Below are positions 7,776-16,120 of a DNA stretch of 64,000 bases, piece after piece. This DNA comes from CAXBCP01 sp963977005 (GTDB taxonomy: Bacteria; Pseudomonadota; Alphaproteobacteria; MPNO01; UBA830), in contig CAXBMQ010000016.1 of the NCBI GenBank assembly GCA_963977005.1, forward strand, positions 1-64,000, written 5' to 3'. The notes under the pieces are model-generated. The model was not told the origin of the DNA. It ran no database searches and worked only from the letters and a program-made list of their open reading frames with translations. Position 1 is the stretch's first letter. Every line of letters begins with the position of its first letter. Position numbers and translations under genes: made by a program.

Positions 7776-8840
7776 ATGTCGATGTCGAACAAGAGCGGAA
7801 TTATCGGGGGCGTCTGCATGGCCCATGCGCCCCAGTTTTTCACCCTGCCCCCAACCGAAGACAAGGATACCGTCGAACGGGTCCGTCGGCTTGCCGCACA
7901 AAACGGTGAGAAGCTCAGAGCGCTAAACCCCGACGTGACGCTGGTCGTCGCGAACGACCATGCGAACCAGTTCCTGCTGCACTGCGTCCCGTCCTTCGCC
8001 ATTCACCGGGGCAAGGAAGCAAGCGGCCATTTCGCCGGCCGGGATTTCCGCTTCGATGTCGACAGCGATACCGCGACCGATCTTGTCCGCTATCTCCAGG
8101 AAGAAAAATTCGACCCCGCTTTCACCAGCACGGCGGACCTCGACTACGCTTTCGGCATTCCGCTGACATTCCTCGAAATGACCGGCCCCATCATTCCGGT
8201 CTATGTAAACGCCTATGTTCCGCCGCAGCCCCGGATGGAGCGCTGCTACCATCTCGGGCAGGCGATCGACCGCGCGCTGCGTGCGATGGATATCCGCGCC
8301 GTCGTTGTCGCAAGCGGCGGGCTCTCGCATTTCCCCGGCACCGACCGCTATGACAGCCCGGCGACCGAATTCGACCTGAAACTGATGCGCGAGATGAGCG
8401 CCGGCAATCTGCGCTGGCTGCTCTCTCTCGACGAAAAACGTCTCGACGACACGGGGAATATCGAGCTCCGCTGCTGGTCGGTGGTCGCAGGAATGCTCGG
8501 CGAACGCGTACCCGACGCGGTCTCGTTCGATCCGAGCTGGCACCACAACTACGCAACGCTCGCATGGTGGTCGGAGCAGGCGGTGGAGACGGCAGTGCCT
8601 CATTATCCGCCGGTTTCCGCCGACCGGGTGGCGCTTACCGACGCGCTGCACCGGATTGCGAATGACGCCACAGAGCGCACCCGTTTTTCGGCGGACCGTG
8701 CCGCCTTTGTCGCGGAACTCGATATGTCGGGTGAGGAAAAGCAGGCGCTGGTCGACATGGACGTAAAAGCCTTCGCAAGCCTCGGCATACACCCCTTCGT
8801 GCCTTTCATGGCGCGGTTGCAATTGGAGCGGGAGGGATAG
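7776..8840 (+). CDS. LigB-type class III extradiol ring-cleavage dioxygenase
   Basis: This 354-residue protein has the LigB fold. The expected Fe(II) ligands and catalytic base can be placed: His in GVCMAHAPQFF, His in ANDHANQF, His in ASGGLSHFPG and Glu in GNIELRCWSV. Such enzymes cleave catecholic rings using O2. The ATG at 7776 has GGAGA nine bases upstream; the frame extends 25 codons further but without a ribosome site. There is no LigA-like small subunit beside it, unlike the LigAB pair at 32.1 kb. It heads a plus-strand group with an FAD hydroxylase, a molybdenum hydroxylase and an enoyl-CoA hydratase, suggesting one ring-degradation pathway. Confidence 0.88.
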   Translation: MSMSNKSGIIGGVCMAHAPQFFTLPPTEDKDTVERVRRLAAQNGEKLRALNPDVTLVVANDHANQFLLHCVPSFAIHRGKEASGHFAGRDFRFDVDSDTATDLVRYLQEEKFDPAFTSTADLDYAFGIPLTFLEMTGPIIPVYVNAYVPPQPRMERCYHLGQAIDRALRAMDIRAVVVASGGLSHFPGTDRYDSPATEFDLKLMREMSAGNLRWLLSLDEKRLDDTGNIELRCWSVVAGMLGERVPDAVSFDPSWHHNYATLAWWSEQAVETAVPHYPPVSADRVALTDALHRIANDATERTRFSADRAAFVAELDMSGEEKQALVDMDVKAFASLGIHPFVPFMARLQLEREG

Positions 8841-8956
8841 TGTCGCGCCGGGCACGGTTCAGCATTCGGTCCGTGCAACCCAATCATCCTCTCCGGCATG
8901 TTGACCGCCTAGTTCGCCCGGCTAAAGTGAGATGAAATAAGAGGGATGATGGATTG

Positions 8957-10180
8957 ATGTCGCTAAAATCGGGAGAACGGGTGGTTGTTGTGGGCTGCGG
9001 CCCAGTCGGGATGGTGCTGACGCTGGCGCTGTATCGCAAGGGAATCCCGGTCACCCTGCTGGAACGCGCGGACGGTCCGATAGAAGACCAGCGTGCAGCA
9101 GCGATCCAGCCGTCTTCGCTGGAGATGTTGAAAGAGCTTGGTGTCACCGACGAGGTCCACGAACGCGGGCTGATTTCGCCGACATTCCACTATCGCGACC
9201 GCGTCTCCGGCGAGCTGGTCGCCGAATTCGACTTCTCGACGCTCGCCGACATGACGGAATTCCCCTACGTCATCCAGTACGAACAGTTCAAACTGGTCGA
9301 AACCATCATCGCCGAGATCGGCGAGACCCCCGATGTCGAATACCGCTTTTCGTCGGAAGTCACCGGCATCGAACAGCATTCCGACGGCGCGACGGTGTCG
9401 TTCAGAAACCAGGACGGTGAAACCGAGACCCTTCGCGCCCCCTGGGTCGTCGGCTGCGACGGCTTCAGTTCGGTCGTGCGCCAGGCAGCCGAGATCGACT
9501 TCGTCGGGTTCACCTATCCCGAGAAATTCGTGAAAATCGGGTCCGACTTCGATTTCCAGGAAGCCGGGATGGCGAAATGCATCCGCAATTTCTTCTCGGA
9601 CCCGGGCGAATGGTGCAACCTGTTCAAGGTCAACGGCTACGGCCCGCCAGGCATCTGGCGCACCGTGTTCCCGGTTCCCGCCGACGAACCGGACGAAGTC
9701 TGCCTGTCGCATGAAGGCGTTCAGGGCCGGTTGCAGAAATTTTTCCCCAAGGACGGCGACTACAACATTATCTATACCGGCCTCTATCACGTGCATCAGC
9801 GCGTGGTCGAAACCTTTCACAAGGGCCGCATTCTGGTTGCGGGCGATGCCGCCCATGTCAATAACCCGATCGGCGGGCTCGGCATGAACGGCGGCATCCA
9901 CGATGCGGTAGCACTTGGCGACAAGCTGTCCCGGGTGATCGGCGGCGAACCGGAGGAACTGCTCGGATTGTACAGCCGTCAGCGCCACAAGGCGCAGATG
10001 GACGGCGTGCAGGCGACATCCATGGCCAACAAGAAGCTGATGGAAGCAAAGGATCCTGCCGTGCGCCAGCAACAGCTCGATGCCGTTCGCGACTCCGCCA
10101 AAGACCCGGTGAAGGCCCGAGCCTATTGCCTGAATGCCGGCCTGTTCACCAGCCTCGAACAAGCGAACGCCGTCACGTGA
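8957..10180 (+). CDS. FAD-dependent aromatic-ring monooxygenase (MhpA/PheA family)
   Basis: This 407-residue class A flavoprotein hydroxylase uses NAD(P)H and O2 to hydroxylate an aromatic substrate. All three signatures are visible: the N-terminal dinucleotide fold VVVVGCGPVGMVLTLAL, the DG motif WVVGCDGFSSVVRQ, and the GD motif ILVAGDAAHVNNPIGGLGMN. It is shorter than MhpA (about 550 residues) because the C-terminal thioredoxin-like domain is absent. The ATG at 8957 is preferred over an adjoining TTG. Its stop overlaps the GTG of the next gene (GTGA), implying translational coupling to the molybdenum hydroxylase. Confidence 0.9.
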   Translation: MSLKSGERVVVVGCGPVGMVLTLALYRKGIPVTLLERADGPIEDQRAAAIQPSSLEMLKELGVTDEVHERGLISPTFHYRDRVSGELVAEFDFSTLADMTEFPYVIQYEQFKLVETIIAEIGETPDVEYRFSSEVTGIEQHSDGATVSFRNQDGETETLRAPWVVGCDGFSSVVRQAAEIDFVGFTYPEKFVKIGSDFDFQEAGMAKCIRNFFSDPGEWCNLFKVNGYGPPGIWRTVFPVPADEPDEVCLSHEGVQGRLQKFFPKDGDYNIIYTGLYHVHQRVVETFHKGRILVAGDAAHVNNPIGGLGMNGGIHDAVALGDKLSRVIGGEPEELLGLYSRQRHKAQMDGVQATSMANKKLMEAKDPAVRQQQLDAVRDSAKDPVKARAYCLNAGLFTSLEQANAVT

Positions 10181-12540
10181 GCCCTCCCTTCGACGGCACA
10201 AATCCGAACGGCGTCGGCGCCAGCCCGCTGCGCAAGGAAGATGCCCGGCATCTTGCCGGGCGCGGCCTGTTCGTCTCCGACATACCGCCCGGAAATGTCT
10301 GGGAAGCAGCCATTGTCCGAAGCCCGGTCGCGCATGGCTACCTTCGCGGGATCGATGTATCCGCCGTGCCCGCCGGCTGCCATGTCCTGAGCGCCGCGGA
10401 TTTTCCCGATATCGGCGCGATACGCGCCGTGCCGCGCGTGCCGGGATTCAAAGCGTCGGATTTTCCGGTCTTCGCGACCGACAAGGTACGCTACGTCGGC
10501 CAGCCGATCGCCATCTGTCTTGCCCCGACCCGGGCCGACGCGGAAGACATCGTCCAGACCATCCCGATCGACATCGACGAGCTGCCCGCGGTAATCGATA
10601 TGCGCGACGCGACGACGCGCAAAGATCCGCTGATCCACGAAAGCTGGGGCGACAACGTCTATATCGAACGCGAAGTCACCGGGGGCGATATAGACGCCGC
10701 CCGCAAGGCTGCCGAAATCACGGTGACCAATGAATTCCGCTTGAACCGCCACGCCGCAATCCCGCTGGAAGGCCGCGCCGCCCTGGCGACGTGGGACAGC
10801 CGCCGGGACGAATTGACGCTCAACATGGCGACCCAGGGGCCGCATCTCATGCGCGTCGGCATTGCCGAAATTCTCGGGCTCAAGGAACGCCAGCTCCGTC
10901 TTGTCTCACCCGATGTCGGCGGCGGGTTCGGCTCGAAGAACCGGCTGATGCCCGAAGAGATCATGGTCGCCGCAGCCGCGCTCAAAACCGGCAGGCCCGT
11001 CAGATGGCTCGAGGACCGGCGCGAAAACATCACCGCCAACAACCAGGCGCGCGAACACTGGTACCGGATCACGGCCCATGCCGAAAAAAGCGGGCGGATT
11101 CTGGGAATCGAGGCCGAACTGATCGTCGATGCGGGATCCTATTCGATCTGGCCGTCGGGTCCGTTCATGGAAACCGGCATGGCGGCGCGCAACCTGCCCG
11201 GCCCGTATCGTATCCCGGCCCTGTCGGTCGATACCTGGACCGTGGCGACCAACAAGCCGCCGCTCGGCCCCTATCGCGGCGTCGCCCGTCCGGGCGCGTG
11301 TTTCGCGATAGAACGAACGCTGGATGAGGTCGCCCGCGCTGTCGGACGCGATCCATACGACGTCCGCCGTGAAAACATGGTCTCCGCCGACCAGATGCCG
11401 TTTACCGGCGCCGGCGGCATGCGGTTCGACAATGGCGACTATCCTGAAAGCGTGCGGAAAGCCGCCGACGCCGCCGGGATGGTATCGATCCGCGAACGCC
11501 AGTCCGGCGGTGCGGAAGACGGCCGCCTGGTGGGTATCGGTTTCGCCAGTTACTCGGAACAGACCGCGCACGGTACGCAGGAATGGAAAATCCGCGGCAC
11601 GCCGGTGATCCCCGCCTTCGAGACCGCGACGGCGCGTATGTGCGCCGACGGCTCGCTTGAACTGCTGGTTGGCATTCACAGCCACGGCCAGGGCATGGAG
11701 ACCACGCTGGCACAGATCGCCTGCCAGGAACTCGGTCTTGCGCTGGACGATGTGATTGTCCGGTATGGCGACACCGCCGTCTCGCCCTATGGCAACGGCA
11801 CTTTCGCATCGCGCTCGATCGTGATGGCCGGCGGCGCCTCGGCCAATGCCTGCCGGACGCTGGCGGGGCGAATCCGGCATATCGGCGCGCACCTGATGCA
11901 GTGCGACCCGGCGGACACCGTCCTGCGCGACGGCAGCGTGTTCGGCGGCGACGCCTCGGTAACCGTCGCCGAAATCGCCCGCACCGCCCATATCCGCCAG
12001 GACCTGCTCCCGGAAGACGCCGATCCGACGCTTGAGGAAACAGCTATTTACGAACCCGAGGTCACGTCAGGTGTGTTTTCCTATTCGACGCATGCGGCCG
12101 TCGTCCTGGTGGATCCGGAAACCGGCGAGGTAGAGATTGAAAACTACGCGGTCGCAGAAGACTGCGGTACCGTCGTAAACCCGATGATCGTCGACGGCCA
12201 GATCTGCGGCGGCGTCGCGCAGGGGATTGGGACCGCCCTGTTCGAGGAAATCCCCTATGACGAATACGGCCAGCCGCAGGCCAGCAGTTTCGCGGATTAC
12301 CACTGGCCGGGCCCGACCTCCCTGCCCGCCTTCCGGATAGCGCATATGCTGACCCCGGCCGAAGGTACCGAATACGGTATGAAAGGTATGGGCGAAGGCG
12401 GCGCAATCGCCCCGCCCGCGGCGGTCGCCAATGCCATTCGCGACGCCCTGCTGTCCGCCGGTATCGACGCGGCGATCTGCGAGACGCCGATGACGCCCAA
12501 GCGGGTTTACGCCGCCATTAAAGCCGCAAAAACCGGCTGA
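10177..12540 (+). CDS. Molybdopterin-dependent hydroxylase large subunit (xanthine oxidase/CoxL family)
   Basis: This 787-residue protein matches the aldehyde oxidase/xanthine dehydrogenase molybdenum subunit. Motifs in order: SPLRKEDARHLAGRG, VRYVGQPIAI, the Mo-cofactor segment SPDVGGGFGSKN, the loop PYRGVARPG (residues 365-373), HSHGQGMETT and the catalytic Glu740 in KGMGEGGAIAPP. The GTG start is fixed by its four-base overlap with the upstream stop. Unlike coxL at 37.8 kb it has no iron-sulfur or FAD subunit next to it, so electrons must leave through subunits encoded elsewhere. The loop departs from the AYRGAGR of form II enzymes. The substrate is probably an N-heterocycle or aldehyde of the local pathway. 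Confidence 0.88.
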   Translation: MSPPFDGTNPNGVGASPLRKEDARHLAGRGLFVSDIPPGNVWEAAIVRSPVAHGYLRGIDVSAVPAGCHVLSAADFPDIGAIRAVPRVPGFKASDFPVFATDKVRYVGQPIAICLAPTRADAEDIVQTIPIDIDELPAVIDMRDATTRKDPLIHESWGDNVYIEREVTGGDIDAARKAAEITVTNEFRLNRHAAIPLEGRAALATWDSRRDELTLNMATQGPHLMRVGIAEILGLKERQLRLVSPDVGGGFGSKNRLMPEEIMVAAAALKTGRPVRWLEDRRENITANNQAREHWYRITAHAEKSGRILGIEAELIVDAGSYSIWPSGPFMETGMAARNLPGPYRIPALSVDTWTVATNKPPLGPYRGVARPGACFAIERTLDEVARAVGRDPYDVRRENMVSADQMPFTGAGGMRFDNGDYPESVRKAADAAGMVSIRERQSGGAEDGRLVGIGFASYSEQTAHGTQEWKIRGTPVIPAFETATARMCADGSLELLVGIHSHGQGMETTLAQIACQELGLALDDVIVRYGDTAVSPYGNGTFASRSIVMAGGASANACRTLAGRIRHIGAHLMQCDPADTVLRDGSVFGGDASVTVAEIARTAHIRQDLLPEDADPTLEETAIYEPEVTSGVFSYSTHAAVVLVDPETGEVEIENYAVAEDCGTVVNPMIVDGQICGGVAQGIGTALFEEIPYDEYGQPQASSFADYHWPGPTSLPAFRIAHMLTPAEGTEYGMKGMGEGGAIAPPAAVANAIRDALLSAGIDAAICETPMTPKRVYAAIKAAKTG

Positions 12541-12562
12541 CCGTCCGCCAGAAGGAGCCTCC

Positions 12563-13357
12563 ATGGCCGAATACCAGACAATTTCCGTCACCCGGGACGG
12601 CGCGGTGGCGACCCTGTCGCTCAACCGGCCGGACGTTCGGAATGCGATGAACCCCGAGATGATCGGCGAGATCACGGCTGCATTCGCGGAATTCAATGCC
12701 CTCGAGGACATACGCGCGGTCGTGATCCGCGGAGAAGGCAGCGTTTTCTGCGCCGGCGGCGACCTGAACTGGATGAAAGACGTCCTCGGCCAGACCGAGG
12801 AACAGGTCGTCGACGATTCCCGCCTCCTGCTGAACATGTACCGGTCGATCAATGACAGCCCCAAACTGGTAATCGCTGCGCTGCGCGGCGCAGCAGTCGC
12901 GGGCGGTCTCGGTATCATCTCCTGCGCCGACGTTGTGATCGCCGAGGCGCAGACGAAATTCTGTATATCCGAGGTCAGGATCGGGCTGGTCCCGGGGATC
13001 ATCGCCGCGTTCATCCTGCCCCGCACGGGGCCCGGCTGGTTCCGTTACCTGTCGAAAACGGCGGTTCTGTTCGATACCGAAACGGCACGCAGCGCGGGGC
13101 TCATTCACGAAATCGCCGCCGATGACGACGACCTCGAGGCACGCATTGCCGCTCATGCGACCCACGCGCTCGACGCATCGCCGGATGCCATTGCCGACAC
13201 GGGTCACCTCATCGACGCCCTCGGCTATGGAATCAGTGAAGAAAACCTCGACAAGGGATTGTTATTCAACGCAAAAGCGAGGCTGTCGGATGCCGCCCAG
13301 GAGGGCATTTCAGCGTTCCTCGAAAAGCGTTCGCCCGCCTGGAAACCCGCGGAATAG
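12563..13357 (+). CDS. Enoyl-CoA hydratase/isomerase family protein
   Basis: This is a 264-residue crotonase-fold enzyme. The oxyanion-hole segments are VFCAGGDLNWMKDV and GAAVAGGLGIISCADVVIA, and FCISEVRIGLVPGII carries the acidic residue expected in hydratases. It most resembles methylglutaconyl-CoA hydratase-type members (FCAGxDLNWM), but assignment within the superfamily is uncertain. A strong AAGGAG precedes the ATG and the gene lies 22 bp after the molybdenum hydroxylase, so it is likely the last gene of that operon, acting on a CoA-bound ring-opened product. Confidence 0.88.
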   Translation: MAEYQTISVTRDGAVATLSLNRPDVRNAMNPEMIGEITAAFAEFNALEDIRAVVIRGEGSVFCAGGDLNWMKDVLGQTEEQVVDDSRLLLNMYRSINDSPKLVIAALRGAAVAGGLGIISCADVVIAEAQTKFCISEVRIGLVPGIIAAFILPRTGPGWFRYLSKTAVLFDTETARSAGLIHEIAADDDDLEARIAAHATHALDASPDAIADTGHLIDALGYGISEENLDKGLLFNAKARLSDAAQEGISAFLEKRSPAWKPAE

Positions 13358-13363
13358 AACCTG

Positions 13364-14092
13364 TCAGGCCCTGCTCAGGATAAGATTGGCGGCCCAGATT
13401 TTCATGTTCGGGCGCTCATGCGTCCCGCGTAATTCAAAGCCCGCGGCTTCCAGTATTGCGACACAGTCGTCATGGGTATTGGCATCGGTCTCGATAAAAA
13501 TATCGCGTAGCCGCGGATCTGCCAGAACGGCGGCGGCCCCTTTCAACACATCCGTCTCCGCCCCGTCGACGTCGATCTTGAGGTGCGTCGGCGCAACACC
13601 GTATTGCGCGACGTAACCGTCGAGCGACACGGACGGTATCTGGAGCGAGATGTCCCAGTATTTCGGCCGCCCCCGCATGTAAAAACGGTTCGACGGAAAC
13701 GACATATCGACCAGCCTGGCGTCCGCGCCGACCAGCGCCGCCACCGGTGTGATATCCGCGCCGTCGTTCAGCTGCGCATTGACCGACAGGAAATACGTCC
13801 CCTCGGGATCGCCGTTGAATGCCACGACCTTGTGTCCGAGGACGCCGGCATACACTGCCTCCTGCCCATAGGACGATCCGACATCGAACAGAACGGAATT
13901 ATCCGGCATCGCCCGGATCCAGCCATACAGCTCCGGCTCCCGTGTGCCTTTCTGGAGGGTGCGGAAATCCCGGATGACGAAATTCGCCGTATGCGGCAGG
14001 TAGTAGCGCGCCACCCGGTCGCCGATGCGTACCTTGCCGACCCGGTTTATGTAGGTCGTCAGCATGGTCAGAATGTTTTCCAGAAACCCCAT
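13364..14092 (-). CDS. FkbM family SAM-dependent methyltransferase
   Basis: This 242-residue protein has the Rossmann SAM-binding motif LFDVGSSYGQEAVYAG and the family motif LKIDVDGAETDVLKGA, followed by FIETDANTHDDC. FkbM enzymes O-methylate sugars, polyketides or lipids. It is convergent with the enoyl-CoA hydratase (six bases apart) and stands alone, so its substrate is unknown. No export signal is visible. Confidence 0.9.
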   Translation of the reverse strand: MGFLENILTMLTTYINRVGKVRIGDRVARYYLPHTANFVIRDFRTLQKGTREPELYGWIRAMPDNSVLFDVGSSYGQEAVYAGVLGHKVVAFNGDPEGTYFLSVNAQLNDGADITPVAALVGADARLVDMSFPSNRFYMRGRPKYWDISLQIPSVSLDGYVAQYGVAPTHLKIDVDGAETDVLKGAAAVLADPRLRDIFIETDANTHDDCVAILEAAGFELRGTHERPNMKIWAANLILSRA

Positions 14093-14321
14093 GCCGATGC
14101 CTTTTGCCGATGCCTAGAAAGAAACTGCCTCTCTAATGCCGATTGGCGCCGCCAAAAGCAACCGGAACCGGGCACCCAGGCGACGAATGCCGGGCGCAGC
14201 GAGGCGCGGCCTGCGGTCGTTCGCCAAAAATTTACCTTAAAAGTAAGAGAACCTTAACGTGTATAGGCGGATCATATTTCTGCCGCACTCCTTTTGAGTG
14301 CTGTCCAACCGGAGAACAGCC

Positions 14322-14630
14322 ATGTTGGGTAAAGCATTAGCAGTAACCGCAACCGTCCTCGCCTTCAGCCTCCCCGCAGCGGCACAGCAACAGGCCGCCT
14401 GTGCAAAACGGGGAGATGTTCTCAAGCATCTTTCCGCGAAATACACCGAAGCGCCCGTTGCGATCGGTCTTGCGAATAACGGCGGCATTCTCGAAGTGCT
14501 GTCGAGCAAGAAAGGCAGTAGCTGGACGATCATCATCACGATGCCGAACGGTCCGACCTGTATGGTCGCCGCCGGCGAGAACTGGGAAAAAATCCCGACG
14601 ATTGCCAGCAACGAGAAACAGGGCGTCTAA
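14322..14630 (+). CDS. Small exported protein, conserved in Alphaproteobacteria, function unknown
   Basis: This 102-residue protein starts at an ATG seven bases after GGAGA. The signal peptide MLGKALAVTATVLAFSLPAAA is followed by a mature domain of about 80 residues beginning QQQAACAKRGDVLKHLSAKY and containing SSWTIIITMPNGPTCMVAAG and GENWE. I recognise this as a recurrent small secreted family (two cysteines, Cys near the mature N-terminus and in PTCMV) of no known function. The AT-rich segment just upstream probably holds its promoter. Confidence 0.8.
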   Translation: MLGKALAVTATVLAFSLPAAAQQQAACAKRGDVLKHLSAKYTEAPVAIGLANNGGILEVLSSKKGSSWTIIITMPNGPTCMVAAGENWEKIPTIASNEKQGV

Positions 14631-14655
14631 AGCCGGGGCTCCCGACCCCAACGGC

Positions 14656-15147
14656 TCACCGGGCTGTCCCGAGGGCCTTTGAGACGACCTTGTCACCGGG
14701 CTTGATGCCCAGACGCGACGCCGTGCCGGCATTGAGTTCGAGCACAGCCACGACCGGCCCGCCCGATGGGATTATCGTTTCGGACATCGGCACGGTCCGC
14801 TCCGCAATTCGCCTGACCGTCCCGTCCCGCGCGATAAACAGCATATCCAGCGGGATAAACGTGTTTTTCATCCACATCGCCGTCGGCTCTTCGCGGCTAT
14901 AGACAAAGAGCATCCCCGCATCCGGCGCCATGCGCCGCCTGAACATCAGCCCCTGGGCATGCTGGCGCCCGTTCAGTGCAAGCTCCACCGAAAACGTGTG
15001 CGTCTTGTCGCCGGACCGGATGGATAACGCATCCCGGCTGAAGGTCGCCAGATTGTCCATGCGTTGTGCCGAGGCATCGCCGACACCGCCACCTGGCGTG
15101 AACAGGACCGCCACCGCCACAACCAACAGCGCGAAAAATCTTTTCAT
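14656..15147 (-). CDS. DUF192 family exported protein
   Basis: This 163-residue protein has a signal peptide (MKRFFALLVVAVAVLFTPGG) and one DUF192 domain. Diagnostic segments are HAQGLMFRRRMAPDAGMLFVY, PTAMWMKNTFIPLDMLFI and VLELNAGTASRLGIKPGD. The family is small, periplasmic and uncharacterised; archaeal members form compact beta barrels. The start at 15147 gives the family's usual length; an open extension upstream has no ribosome site. It is divergent from the TPP-controlled transporter operon. Confidence 0.88.
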   Translation of the reverse strand: MKRFFALLVVAVAVLFTPGGGVGDASAQRMDNLATFSRDALSIRSGDKTHTFSVELALNGRQHAQGLMFRRRMAPDAGMLFVYSREEPTAMWMKNTFIPLDMLFIARDGTVRRIAERTVPMSETIIPSGGPVVAVLELNAGTASRLGIKPGDKVVSKALGTAR

Positions 15148-15201
15148 TATCCCGATATAGCCCTTCCGGGGCCGGTCTTCCAGTTTTGTTGCACCGTTCG
15201 C

Positions 15202-15230
15202 TTGCCATCCGACGGCACGCGTTTCATATT
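15202..15230 (+). promoter_or_regulatory. Probable sigma-70 promoter of the thiZXY operon
   Basis: TTGCCA at 15202-15207 and CATATT at 15225-15230 are separated by 17 bp. Transcription would begin near 15237, immediately before the first base of the TPP aptamer, which is the expected arrangement. Confidence 0.55.
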
Positions 15231-15240
15231 TGGGTTTCAA

Positions 15241-15332
15241 CACTGGGGGGAGCCGGATTGTCCGGCTGAGAGGTCTCTTACGAGGACGACCCCTGGAACC
15301 TGATCCGGGTAATGCCGGCGAAGGGATCAGTG
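15241..15332 (+). promoter_or_regulatory. TPP riboswitch (THI element)
   Basis: All conserved blocks of the thiamine pyrophosphate aptamer are present: CTGGGGGGAGCC at the 5' side, GGCTGAGAGG (15264-15273), GACCCCTGGAACCTGATC and GGGTAATGCCGGCGAAGGGA. Helix P1 can close as CACTG (15241-15245) with CAGTG (15328-15332). The P1 3' strand ends only eight bases before the first thiZ ATG, with no room for a separate terminator, so ligand binding probably blocks ribosome access directly. Confidence 0.95.
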
Positions 15333-15340
15333 AAAGCGCC

Positions 15341-16120
15341 ATGATGTCCCCGTCCAACATCCGTAAACCCGACGCCGTCGCACCTTCGGTCCGTTTGACC
15401 GATGCCGGCCTGGCCTATGACGGCACCGTCCTTTTCGACGGCATTTCGATGGACCTCCCCGCCGGGGAATGGACCGTGCTTCTCGGACCCAGCGGTGTCG
15501 GCAAAACCACCCTTCTCCGCCTTTTCGCCGGTCTCGAAGGCAGCGCGACGGGCGACATTTCCTGCAGCGACAGCGAACCGCTCACGGGAAGAATCGCCTA
15601 TATGGCGCAGCAGGACCTGTTGCTGCCCTGGCTTACGCTGGAAGAGAACGTGCTGCTGGGCGCCCGTCTGCGGGGCGAGAATCGGAATACCCTGCGGGGC
15701 CGCGCACGCGACCTGCTCGATCGCGCGGGGCTCGGCCGATACGCCACCGCCCTGCCGGCAAAGTGTTCCGGCGGGATGCGTCAGCGCGCAGCCCTCGCAC
15801 GCACCCTGATCGAAGACCGGTCTCTGGTTCTTATGGACGAACCGTTTTCCTCTCTCGACGTGATCAGCCGCCTGCAACTCCAGGACCTGGCCGCAACTCT
15901 ACTGAAACACCGAACCGTGCTGCTCGTGACGCACGACCCGATGGAGGCCCTGCGGCTCGGACATACGGTTCACGTAATGACCGGGCGTCCGGCAGAACTG
16001 GGCGCGCCGATTGCGCCCGGCGGGATTGCGCCGCGCGATGCCGCCGACCCGCAACTCCTGACGCTCCAGGCGGAGCTTTTGGCGCAATTGACGGAAGCCG
16101 CAATGGCGGGTGACGAATGA
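15341..16120 (+). CDS. thiZ: ABC transporter ATPase for thiamine pyrimidine precursor
   Basis: This 259-residue ATPase has Walker A GPSGVGKTT, Q-loop MAQQDLLLPW, signature CSGGMRQRAALAR, Walker B LVLMDEPFSSLD and switch His in LVTHDPMEAL. Two ATGs (15341, 15344) follow the TPP riboswitch directly. Together with the permease and binding protein it matches the ThiXYZ system, which imports HMP-type pyrimidines (for example formylaminopyrimidine) for thiamine synthesis. It overlaps thiX by four bases (ATGA). Confidence 0.92.
   Translation: MMSPSNIRKPDAVAPSVRLTDAGLAYDGTVLFDGISMDLPAGEWTVLLGPSGVGKTTLLRLFAGLEGSATGDISCSDSEPLTGRIAYMAQQDLLLPWLTLEENVLLGARLRGENRNTLRGRARDLLDRAGLGRYATALPAKCSGGMRQRAALARTLIEDRSLVLMDEPFSSLDVISRLQLQDLAATLLKHRTVLLVTHDPMEALRLGHTVHVMTGRPAELGAPIAPGGIAPRDAADPQLLTLQAELLAQLTEAAMAGDE

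Noticed and set aside
8963..10201. Long minus-strand frame (412 codons) opposite the FAD monooxygenase
   Set aside because: No ribosome site, no family pattern, and the plus-strand protein has all three flavoprotein signatures over the same bases.
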